Assembly: GCF_027744825.2 (NCBI RefSeq)
Contig: NC_071335.1
Coordinates: 29,043,001 to 29,107,000, forward strand
From: Synchiropus splendidus
Taxonomy: Eukaryota; Chordata; Actinopteri; Syngnathiformes; Callionymidae
DNA: 64,000 nt
Direction of reading: 5' to 3'
Within the stretch, counting starts at the first letter, position 1. Every line of letters starts with the position of its first letter. The translations under genes were made by a program, and so were the position numbers. Below are positions 1-6,645 of this stretch, in pieces. Below the pieces are notes generated by a model. It searched no databases, was not told the DNA's origin, and saw only the letters and a program-made list of their open reading frames with translations.

Positions 1-941
1 CGAACTGTTTCATTAATAGTAATGACACTTATTAAAGCCAAATGAGCGTCGTAGCATATCTGCCCAAATGGGATTTTTCCAGAAAAGCCCTTTAAACATT
101 CTCGGGCCAGTCAGAACTCTGTTGCTGCATCTTGTGCGGCTGGAGTCATCGACCTGAAATTGGTTCACTGCAGACACAGAACAACAAGAAGGACATGCAT
201 AGCTAGTAACTGCTTATAATAACAAGGCGATGGATGTGTGGAGTGTGGAACTGCAGCCCACTGCAAAGGTGAGAGAAGAGGATGGACAACAACTGACCAA
301 CAGTAGGATGGAAATTTAACTCCCTTCTGCTTGATACTTGGACATGTTCCTGTCACTGTACGCCATAGTGCTTTCACAAAATCACAGTGGTACGAAACAA
401 TACCAGAACAGCCTGCCCCAAGGTTTTATCTTGTTGTCTCTGTGACTGTTTTAACCATCACAATCTCTTTTGCATTATTTTATTGCAGTCTGGGGAATTT
501 CCAGACAAATATTTCACATTCTTTGCCTCTGCTTCACAACAGTGACTATAAATCTCTTTGCATTTTGGAGCGCATTTATCTGGTTCTGGTACCTAACTTT
601 AAAACCACGAAGCAAACTTTCATGGTATTTGTGTGTCAATAAAGACGTCACATTAGCCGTTAGCTCTGCTGTGCAGACAGTCTTTGGCCTTGTGGGTCCG
701 ACAACTAACACTCCATCACTCTGTCATGAAGGTGTGTGGTGAAGTTAGAGGAGCATCGGGTTTAAAAACAACTGAAAGTTACGCATTTGACTGGCTTCTT
801 TGCTGTATGTGGGAAGAGGCAACGCAGCTGCGACTGTTGAAGAATCAACGTATCAGCATAGATCTATAGTGTATAGAGAGAATATGACAGAATCCATGTG
901 ATCTCCTCACGTTGGTAGAATGTCAACAGGTTCTGCTTGTT
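1..941. other. Left flank, no recognised feature
   Basis: Unique-looking AT-rich sequence. The open frames here are short, overlap on both strands and show no domain. I saw no repeat, exon or RNA gene that I can support. Confidence 0.5.
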
Positions 942-946
942 CAATT
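942..946. repeat. 5-bp target site duplication, left copy
   Basis: CAATT directly precedes the TGTCG end of the left LTR and is repeated at 9176-9180 directly after the ACAACA end of the right LTR. Five-base duplications are made by several retroviral integrases. The exact pairing shows that the whole element inserted as one unit and that its two ends have not recombined with another copy. Confidence 0.93.
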
Positions 947-1524
947 TGTCGTCGGGTTTAGGTTTTCAAGGTCTTGTGTACAAGGCGATTAGCTATAACA
1001 TAAGCCGTCCCTAGTTCCAAGCACACTACCTCCCTTTGCCTCTCTGGTAAAGGGCCCCTCGGTTGGTCAACTCAGTCAGCCTCTTGTTGCGGACACGGTT
1101 CTAAAACTATAATAAGCATATCAACTATACCTTATTATATTGGTGAGTAGTGTCGGCGCTTCACTGAGCGGGTTATTTAATTAGCCCGACCTGTTAAGAA
1201 ACAGGTTCTTGACCTTACAATGCTACACCTTATCGTAGTCTCTTTACTTAACTTCGTTTAGGGACTCATGATCGGATCCTAAATCCATTCCTTTCAAATA
1301 ACATTTTCCCCATAAATGCCTAAAACTACCACCTAATCATTGACACAATAATTCAGGATGGAATAATGCTGCCATGTGAGACACTCATTAAATGTGCAAC
1401 AGGAGGAAATCAAACAGTAACTCACCTATAACCCAATTGATGGTAGTAGGTAGGAGCCAGTTGATTCTTTAGTAGTCAGGGATCCACGCCGTTGTGCCTT
1501 TTCAGTACTTAATTCGTACTCAAT

Positions 1525-1530
1525 TTTATT
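1525..1530 (-). promoter_or_regulatory. Polyadenylation signal of the 3' LTR
   Basis: The plus strand TTTATT reads AATAAA on the minus strand. It lies about 515-525 bases downstream of the expected start site and is the only canonical hexamer I saw between the TATA box and the LTR end. It would define the R/U5 border near 1505-1510. Confidence 0.72.
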
Positions 1531-1626
1531 TTGTTTTTTTGTCACAAAAATGTTTCTTCAAAAAATTAATAAAAGAATAGTAAAAACAGCAAAGTCAACC
1601 AAAAACAATAAAATCCATAAACTCAA

Positions 1627-1684
1627 GGGTATTGCCAGACGCTGATACCCAACAATATCAAAAGTACCGCCAGACGCTGGTACT
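1627..1684 (-). other. Twin hairpins with a shared loop in R (left LTR)
   Basis: Two short inverted repeats enclose the same CCAGACGCT core: 1627-1650 with arms GGGTAT/ATACCC and 1663-1684 with arms AGTACC/GGTACT. The arms differ in sequence but both pair perfectly, while the core is identical. This is the pattern expected of a structured RNA element or a protein-binding site. The copy in the right LTR is at 8186-8243. Confidence 0.7.
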
Positions 1685-1691
1685 AGTACAT

Positions 1692-1900
1692 ATACTTCAA
1701 AAACCATATAATCAAAAATACTTCAAAACCATATAATCAAAAATACTTCAATAACCGTATAATTAAAAATACTTCAAAATCATATAATCAAAAAATACTT
1801 CAAAAGCCGTATAATTAAAATACTTCAAAACCATATAATCAAAATTACTTCAAAAGCCGTATAATTAAAAATACTTAAATCATATAATCAAAATTACTTC
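1692..1900 (-). repeat. AT-rich tandem array in R (left LTR), two alternating unit types
   Basis: About eight units of 24-26 bp share an ATACTTCAAAA core. Units come in two forms on the plus strand, CATATAATCA (A) and CGTATAATTA (B), arranged roughly A A B A B A B A, so the array grew partly as dimers. The same array lies at 8251-8459 in the right LTR. It sits between the TATA box and the polyA signal, so it would be present at both ends of the genomic RNA. Confidence 0.88.
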
Positions 1901-2073
1901 AATAAAAAGGATTAATTCAAAAATAGTAAAAGAGAAATAAAAGATGAGTTGAAATCAAATGGTCCGAGAGCAAACAGCAAGAGCACCGTCCCAAGATAAG
2001 ATAAAAACTTACGGCGGACAAACGCGGGCGAAGATCCAAAAAGAGCAAGAGCCCAGGGTCACATCTCCGAGCG

Positions 2074-2081
2074 CTTATATA
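2074..2081 (-). promoter_or_regulatory. TATA box of the 3' LTR
   Basis: The minus strand reads GGCTATATAAGCGC, a near-consensus TATA box. A start site 25-30 bases downstream would fall near 2045-2050 and set the U3/R border. In this 3' LTR the promoter would face outward into flanking DNA toward position 1. Confidence 0.8.
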
Positions 2082-2482
2082 GCCACACACGGCTTTGAAG
2101 ACATACCGACATCCGTTTTCTCACGCCAAGCCAATTAGTCATATCTATAACTTATCTTGTTTTTTCTCCAGGTGGCCTTTTGAAGTTCCTCCCTCAAAAG
2201 GATACATGGTCGGTGATAGATCATATTAGTGTCAATTGCGTCAGCACTTACATCATTTTTTACGTCACTGATGCCCGGTTCACCATATTAGGTCAGTACA
2301 TCCACTCCATTTTGTCAGCACGTGCGCACAGGTTCAAACTAAGTTCAAGATGGCCGCTTTCTCATGACTTCAAATGAGCGCGCCTTCAAGGTCATTCTCA
2401 GATCCAAGCACACAGCTGTTCGTGAGTTCAAACGCGCATGATCAAACGCATACAGGTTCACTAAAGTTTGAAACATTAAACA

Positions 2483-2577
2483 ATTAATGATAAAAAATCA
2501 GAAACAATATCAAATATTATTTAGCAGGTCCATTAATGATAAAAAACAGAAACAATATCAAATATTATTTAGCAGGT
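2483..2577 (-). repeat. Duplicated ~47-bp block in U3 (left LTR)
   Basis: Two adjacent direct copies lie at 2483-2529 and 2532-2577. They differ by one base of length in the A-run and both end in TTTAGCAGGT on the plus strand. Duplicated blocks in retroviral U3 regions often act as enhancers, so this is a candidate enhancer; that role is inferred. The same block is present at 9042-9136 in the other LTR. Confidence 0.85.
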
Positions 2578-2616
2578 TTTGATTATAATATTTTCGAACT
2601 TCCAGTGTATACAACA

Positions 2617-2625
2617 TCCCCCTCC
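2617..2625 (-). other. Polypurine tract
   Basis: The minus strand reads GGAGGGGGA immediately before the TGTTGTATAC start of the 3' LTR. This is the expected position and composition for the primer of retroviral plus-strand DNA synthesis. It lies only 14 bases beyond the stop of the 645-codon ORF. Confidence 0.9.
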
Positions 2626-2639
2626 GAAAATATCCTCCT

Positions 2640-4577
2640 TCACCATTTGTCTAAGTCCATCGATTCATCTTCTTCATCTTTTTCATCTTTTTCATTCATT
2701 CGGGACTCAAGCTCCTTCAAATCTTCCTCCTTCAGCCTTCTCAGCACATTCATATAGTAGTCAAACAATTTCTGTGCAGACTCCTTGGATCTACCGGTAG
2801 ATGTCGTGGCGGCGTGCGTTGAAGGAGGAGTGAGGTCGCTTCCTCTGCTCGGACGATTAGGCATGGTGGGATCTGGACTCTCAGCTCGGGGGGTGGTAGG
2901 AGAGTATTCGTTCCGCTCAGGCGTAACAGGGGTCGAAACTCTGGGGGTATTCGGACGCACCGGAGATGATGTGTTCACAGGATCAGCCGACCCCGAGGAG
3001 GTAACATTAGCTGGGACATCTGTGAGCTGTTTTGAGTCTGGGAAGACAAATTTGTTTTTTATCATATTTAACCCACATTGATGACAATTTTTCAGGACAT
3101 GGCCCTCATATTTACATAGGAGTAGATTTTTGAGAGTTATTACGTTACCTTCACAATAGTTGCAATTTGTTGCACCGGTGTCTTCCGGAGATTTTGATTG
3201 ATCTTTCGGATTTTCTTCATCCGTCTCACCTTCAGTTAGCGAGGTGTCACTCTGCTGTGATCGAGGAAAGGACTGCAGGTGTACGTACGTTGGTACGGAC
3301 ACGGAGGCCCTTGAACGTCTGGGTGCCCTTGGGGCGGGAGTAGCTCCCGAATCCGAGTTAGCAGATGGTCCTGTATCAGACAGACAGTTGTTCCCCTGCC
3401 CAGGAGGCGAAGCAAACTGAAATACCCAACCGCTTCTGGATGTCGCAGCTCTCTCTACCCAGCGTCTCGCCGGATTTGTTCTCCGAGGAAAGGGCCTCCC
3501 ACCGCGCCTAAATCTCTGCTTGTGCTGCTCGAGCATAGCAGGGCGCTTCCAGTCACGTTCTCCCTTCAACACAGCCAGAGCTTCTTTCTCATTTCCGCTT
3601 ATTACCAGTTGGGCAAAATTCTGCCATGAGACTGGTCCTTGAACATGCCACCCATGTGCCGTGGGCACCACTGATCTGCCTTTCAACAACCTTTCGATCC
3701 ACTCATAGTAACCACGAGGGCAAAATCCTCCCTGATAATGGTGTAGACGAAACCCCCCATGCCATAATCTACCATGTTCACTGAGTATCAAGTCCTCCCA
3801 GTCCTCATACACGCTCACATCGTCTCTTAGCCACTGAGTCACCATCAGTAAGTTTGGGTCACGGAGGTGAATCTGGTCCCCTGGACGTCGGTAACCTGGC
3901 TGTATGTTTCCCGGCCCCCAAGGTCTAGCGGGACTAATGAACCCCAAATCTTTATCATACACTTCTCCCACCTGTTCCGTTTTTAACACCATTCCCTGCA
4001 CCACATATGGAGGATGAAATCCTCCCTGTTCAATCCAGGATGTCTGCCCAGGTCCTATAGTACAGTGGTACACCCTAAGGGCGTACGTGGTCAATGGGGG
4101 CAGCTTATCATCCCCTGGGAATGTGAACTCCCAGTGTTCGGCACATACCACTGGAAGCCAGTGTACTAATGGCTCATTCTCCTGGCACATTACCACGAAA
4201 CGTGGCCATGCCTGGAGGATGAACGGGGTCTCTTTTTCAAATGACCACACGATCTTTCTCGTTGGTTTGATTTCGAGGGGCACCCATATCTTTTGGACCT
4301 TCTTTCGGTGATCTTGAGTGACGACGCCGCGTGATACTTTTGCTGTAAATCTCATGTGGGGCTTATTCCTCCAATATTCAATCATTTTGGTGGAGGGTCC
4401 CCAACTAAAAACCCTACGGCGTCCTATGTCTGCAGGGCGGACTTTGGTTTTAGGATCAAGGGGCTCCATGATCACATCCAGAGCTAACAGCACATTCGTC
4501 TCCTTTGTGCCCCATGGATCCCATTGATCCGCCTTGTCGTTCCCGTCCGTAATCACAATTGGGCCCTGCAGAAACAT
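2640..4577 (-). CDS. 645-residue retroviral 3' protein, unrecognised; possible regulatory/accessory protein
   Basis: An intact ORF fills the interior up to the polypurine tract. I do not recognise its family. Residues 1-350 are rich in Trp, Pro and Gly and look globular. Residues 355-381 are Arg-rich (RFRRGG, PFPRR, ARRW) and could bind RNA or serve for nuclear import. A second basic patch is at 417-423. C472/C475 and C498/C501 form two CxxC pairs that could bind zinc, with C488 between them. Residues 525-595 are rich in Ser/Thr-Pro, 598-630 look helical and charged, and 628-643 are acidic. Its place after env resembles that of foamy virus bel genes, but I claim no sequence match. TTTCTGCAG after codon 4 is a good splice acceptor, so the printed start may be skipped in a spliced mRNA. 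Gag and Env are less likely: there is no signal peptide and no membrane anchor. Confidence 0.75.
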   Translation of the reverse strand: MFLQGPIVITDGNDKADQWDPWGTKETNVLLALDVIMEPLDPKTKVRPADIGRRRVFSWGPSTKMIEYWRNKPHMRFTAKVSRGVVTQDHRKKVQKIWVPLEIKPTRKIVWSFEKETPFILQAWPRFVVMCQENEPLVHWLPVVCAEHWEFTFPGDDKLPPLTTYALRVYHCTIGPGQTSWIEQGGFHPPYVVQGMVLKTEQVGEVYDKDLGFISPARPWGPGNIQPGYRRPGDQIHLRDPNLLMVTQWLRDDVSVYEDWEDLILSEHGRLWHGGFRLHHYQGGFCPRGYYEWIERLLKGRSVVPTAHGWHVQGPVSWQNFAQLVISGNEKEALAVLKGERDWKRPAMLEQHKQRFRRGGRPFPRRTNPARRWVERAATSRSGWVFQFASPPGQGNNCLSDTGPSANSDSGATPAPRAPRRSRASVSVPTYVHLQSFPRSQQSDTSLTEGETDEENPKDQSKSPEDTGATNCNYCEGNVITLKNLLLCKYEGHVLKNCHQCGLNMIKNKFVFPDSKQLTDVPANVTSSGSADPVNTSSPVRPNTPRVSTPVTPERNEYSPTTPRAESPDPTMPNRPSRGSDLTPPSTHAATTSTGRSKESAQKLFDYYMNVLRRLKEEDLKELESRMNEKDEKDEEDESMDLDKW

Positions 4578-4590
4578 TACAAAATGTCAA
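4562..4590 (-). promoter_or_regulatory. Candidate splice acceptor ahead of the 645-codon ORF
   Basis: The minus strand reads a T-rich stretch ending TTTCTGCAG followed by GGCCC, with the intron ending at 4566 and the exon starting at 4565. The exon would enter the ORF at codon 5 in phase 0. The donor candidate after 6286 also ends a codon, so the two would join in frame. No transcript data are available here. Confidence 0.5.
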
Positions 4591-5237
4591 TTTTGAGAAG
4601 GTCTACTAACAGCAGACGCCATTCCAAACAACCTAATGTCGTTAGGAGTTTTCCATAATTTCATGGGATAACAGGTCCCCATCAGATAACCTATATAAAA
4701 CATAGAGACATACAAAGAAGTTCCTCCAGCTAACTTTTTGAACAGAATCCATATCATCAGAATTATCCATTGCGCAGTAAGATTAAGTGCTGCCCTTTTA
4801 TACCTCCCCAGGGTTGACCAAATTAATGTCAGCAATAAACCTATGAGTATGAAATATATCGCCGTTCCTGCTATAATGCAATAGGTACACTGAGAACCTA
4901 TGCAAAACAAAAGGGCCAATTCGGTGTACAGACTGTCCAGTACGTATACTATGGTGACCGCGGTCGGCCAAAGCCATGGTCTCTGAGGGCTTAAATTTAA
5001 ACCCGTGCATCCAATGAGGCTGAACGAGGCATGTAAAGGGGATGCTTTTCTAACGAAAAAGCGAATGCACCCTACTATTAATCCGAGGATGCATCCCAGA
5101 CAAGTTTTTTGCTTATGTAATGGAGGAACAAATATTACTTGTAAAATGGACAGTATTGCAAGATCAATAAAATCTGCCCCTACCTGGGGAGGACTCTCGG
5201 GGTGATACCCGGTGGTGTTCGTCTGGTTGCTTGCCAT
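4587..5237 (-). CDS. 216-residue multipass membrane protein of the retroelement, unrecognised
   Basis: An intact ORF starts in a strong context (A at -3, G at +4). It has about six hydrophobic segments at residues 22-40, 45-63, 90-113, 117-141, 152-168 and 173-190. Two N-glycosylation sequons (NQT at 4, NTT at 7) lie in the short N-terminal tail, and Cys residues cluster around 46-57 and 112-120. Basic loops at 63-65 and 145-148 suggest cytoplasmic sides. It is not an Env transmembrane subunit, which has one anchor. Retroviruses rarely carry multipass proteins, so it may be a captured host membrane protein or a lineage-specific accessory gene. I do not recognise the family. It begins 12 bases after the env-like remnant stops and ends about 10 bases before the next ORF. 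Confidence 0.68.
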   Translation of the reverse strand: MASNQTNTTGYHPESPPQVGADFIDLAILSILQVIFVPPLHKQKTCLGCILGLIVGCIRFFVRKASPLHASFSLIGCTGLNLSPQRPWLWPTAVTIVYVLDSLYTELALLFCIGSQCTYCIIAGTAIYFILIGLLLTLIWSTLGRYKRAALNLTAQWIILMIWILFKKLAGGTSLYVSMFYIGYLMGTCYPMKLWKTPNDIRLFGMASAVSRPSQN

Positions 5238-5248
5238 GTTCAGTGCGA

Positions 5249-5470
5249 CTAAACGTGAGGTATTTGCTGCGCTGCTCTTTGCAGGTGCTTGCGGGTGGAG
5301 GCGTTACCTTGAGTCCCCTGTTGATGTAGGCGGAGCGTCAGTATGTCTCCTCCAATGTATGCCCATGTCAGCATCATCCAGAAGATAGTCCAAACACTAT
5401 CTCCTGGATCCGTGCAGTGTTCAAACACTTTTGGGTGTTTAATGTAATCGTGGGTAATAAGCCATGGAGC
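5249..5470 (-). pseudogene. env: Env-like remnant: membrane anchor and tail
   Basis: This open frame has one hydrophobic span (core VWTIFWMMLTWAY) followed by a charged tail of about 35 residues ending at the stop 5249-5251. A Cys and acidic residues lie just before the span. That is the expected build of the C-terminus of a retroviral Env TM subunit. It takes over from the frame at 5633-5439, which ends about 20 bases after the two overlap, so a frameshift separates anchor and ectodomain. The assignment rests on topology and position between pol and the 3' genes, not on a recognised signature. Confidence 0.42.
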
Positions 5471-5633
5471 TCAGTGTATCGTTCTGTAACATTGTATCAT
5501 TTTGCCATTTAGTCAATCCTTCAGTGATGTCATAAACCAATGCCTTGGCACTGATTAGGATGTATTTTTCTGTTATTATAGTGGTTGTTTCAACCTTTCT
5601 CCATTTTGACAAGTATTTGGCTGAAGGCGGCAC
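5439..5633 (-). pseudogene. env: Env-like remnant: ectodomain segment in another frame
   Basis: This frame carries two NDT glycosylation sequons eight residues apart and a run of Ile/Leu/Val-spaced residues. It leads into the anchor-bearing frame downstream, which fits a glycosylated Env ectodomain near the membrane. It overlaps the end of the Notch fragment and the preceding frame, so the gene is broken on both sides. I cannot point to a fusion peptide, a furin site or a CX6CC motif; those parts seem lost. Confidence 0.38.
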
Positions 5634-5734
5634 TCATCCACATCCTCTGTACAGTGTTGGCCAGTCCACTCTGGAGGGCACTGACAGTTGTAAGTGTTGA
5701 CTCCATCCATGCAAGTCCCTCTGTTAGCTTGGCC

Positions 5735-5774
<40 letters not shown>

Positions 5775-5862
5775 AATCTTCTCTGTTGGAGAAGTAGGTA
5801 ATTTTAAAATTAAGTGATTCATATATTATTATGATGGTGCCGAACACCCATATTAAGGTCAT
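5590..5862 (-). pseudogene. env: Env-like remnant: leader-type hydrophobic segment, then read-through of the Notch insert
   Basis: The frame is open from about 5929. A basic stretch (near WPRKYLRGK) is followed by a hydrophobic run (LIWVFGTIIIIY) and then a Trp/Cys-containing segment. A basic cytosolic start plus one membrane span is how Env leaders with uncleaved or late-cleaved signals look. From about 5725 onward this frame only reads the Notch-derived DNA out of its coding phase. So an Env N-terminal part was probably joined to an Env C-terminal part with Notch DNA in between. The Env assignment is inferred. Confidence 0.38.
5600..5725 (-). pseudogene. notch: Captured Notch fragment (EGF repeats 5-6), out of frame
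   Basis: In a frame different from the env-like ORF, the minus strand encodes about 42 residues with the EGF-repeat pattern. It includes [16 protein letters not shown], then HCTEDVDEC, then a second repeat ending TCQNG. This wording is characteristic of Notch receptors around EGF repeats 5-6. CPPEWTG fits Notch1 or Notch3 better than Notch2, where I expect PPQWTG. The frame is open only for about 50 codons and is closed by stops on both sides (TAA near 5756 and near 5580). No start codon precedes it in frame. It holds no LNR, transmembrane or intracellular part, so it is not an activated Notch. It is a short transduced host segment lying within the env-like remnants. Confidence 0.85.
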
Positions 5863-5966
5863 AAATTTAATCCTGAGGTTTTCCTTATTCGCTTTCCCCC
5901 TCAGGTACTTTCGTGGCCAATACCTTAATCCTTAAGACATAAGCAGGTTGCCTAATTCAAACCTAG

Positions 5967-6281
5967 CTATACCATTTGTCCATTGACTTTTTTCCACTTT
6001 TCTTGCTTGGTGCCGTTTTCCTCCTCCGTCTTTCTGTCCCGTCCAGGGCACGCACAGATTCGTGCCTCAAAACACCTTCTCCCCAGCACGTTACCATCAG
6101 TGGTTTCCTGCGTAAGGATGGTGAGGATAGGCCGGCGATTCATGCCCCCCATGCATGAGCTGTTGCACATGTATGACAGCAAAATGGTCATATGGCGAGA
6201 GCCAAGCTGAGGCGGCTCATACGGCACAGTCACACTATGCCTCTTCGTGTTGGGGTCTTCATAATACAGTGCCAGTTCTGC
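5967..6281 (-). pseudogene. tp53: Captured p53 DNA-binding-domain fragment, spliced copy
   Basis: The frame encodes about 90 residues equal to human p53 positions ~204-290. It carries [20 protein letters not shown], then [18 protein letters not shown], then [22 protein letters not shown]. The zinc ligands equal to C238 and C242 and DNA contacts equal to R248, R273, C277 and R280 are present. The partners C176 and H179, the transactivation domain and the tetramerisation domain are absent. SCMGG and TEEEN point to p53; p63 and p73 have SCVGG and ADED there. It crosses the positions of the human exon 6/7 and 7/8 junctions without an intron, so it derives from spliced RNA. A stop at 6282-6284 closes the frame upstream and no ATG leads into it, so it is probably not made as a p53 protein. 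The frame runs on to a stop at 5967-5969. Confidence 0.95.
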
Positions 6282-6645
6282 TTACCAAAAGTGGCCCACT
6301 AGGCGGCTCGCTTGGGACGGTGCTCATGCTTGTACTTTGCATCCCCAGACCAAATAAGGGCAAAAATGGCGCAGCACAAAGGACACAGTCACCAGGCTCA
6401 TAGTTAGACCAACTAACACTGGTGGTGGGGTGAGTATAGGGCATAACAATCCCTTTTTTCCAGGAATGATTAACACCATCCCAGGCCATGACCAAAAGGC
6501 CATTATTTGGGAAGACTCGGTCGGGGAGCATCTTCACATAGTCCTCCCCAACCCCCTGAACCCAACCTGGCACATGGTCTCGGTCAGCTTCCATCCTGAT
6601 TTTTATACTTAAGTCGTAGTTGCTTGGGGTGGTACCTGTGGCCAT
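6259..6645 (-). CDS. 128-codon ORF overlapping the integrase end, unrecognised
   Basis: The ORF starts 61 bases inside the integrase frame and runs to just inside the p53 fragment, which it reads out of phase for its last few codons. It is soluble-looking, with a Trp-rich centre ([20 protein letters not shown]) and no signal peptide or span. Overlap with the pol end is where retroviruses place vif-like or env leader genes; no match is claimed. After codon 120 the sequence CTTTTG/GTAAGC is a good splice donor, and codon 120 is complete there. The natural product may therefore be a spliced protein whose first exon is codons 1-120, with the last eight codons being intronic read-through. Confidence 0.5.
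   Translation of the reverse strand: MATGTTPSNYDLSIKIRMEADRDHVPGWVQGVGEDYVKMLPDRVFPNNGLLVMAWDGVNHSWKKGIVMPYTHPTTSVSWSNYEPGDCVLCAAPFLPLFGLGMQSTSMSTVPSEPPSGPLLVSRTGTVL
6280..6290 (-). promoter_or_regulatory. Candidate splice donor at the p53 junction
   Basis: The minus strand reads TTTTG then GTAAGC, with the exon ending at 6286. It matches the donor consensus at -1 and at +1 to +5. It falls within a few bases of the start of p53 similarity, so p53 sits at the very front of the presumed intron. Paired with the acceptor at 4565/4566 it would excise p53, the env-like remnants, Notch and the 216-codon ORF. Confidence 0.45.

Larger units (their letters stand above)
947..2616 (-). repeat. 3' LTR (left copy)
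   Basis: This 1670-bp terminal repeat begins TGTTGTATAC and ends CGACGACA when read on the minus strand. U3 runs from 2616 to roughly 2050 and carries a duplicated ~47-bp block and a TATA box. R runs from about 2050 to about 1505 and carries an AT-rich tandem array and two small hairpins. U5 runs from about 1505 to 947. A long R of some 500 bases is unusual among simple retroviruses. The copy matches the right LTR throughout apart from G1150 versus C7709. Region boundaries are inferred from the TATA and AATAAA positions, not measured. Confidence 0.93.

Noticed and set aside
2180..2377. 65-codon plus-strand ORF, repeated at 8739-8936
   Set aside because: It lies in both LTR copies on the antisense strand and is identical only because the LTRs are. 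No domain is visible.
5967..6281. Assignment of the captured fragment to p63 or p73
   Set aside because: [15 protein letters not shown] also occurs in p63, but [14 protein letters not shown] and RKTEEEN fit p53. p63/p73 have SCVGG and KADED at these places.
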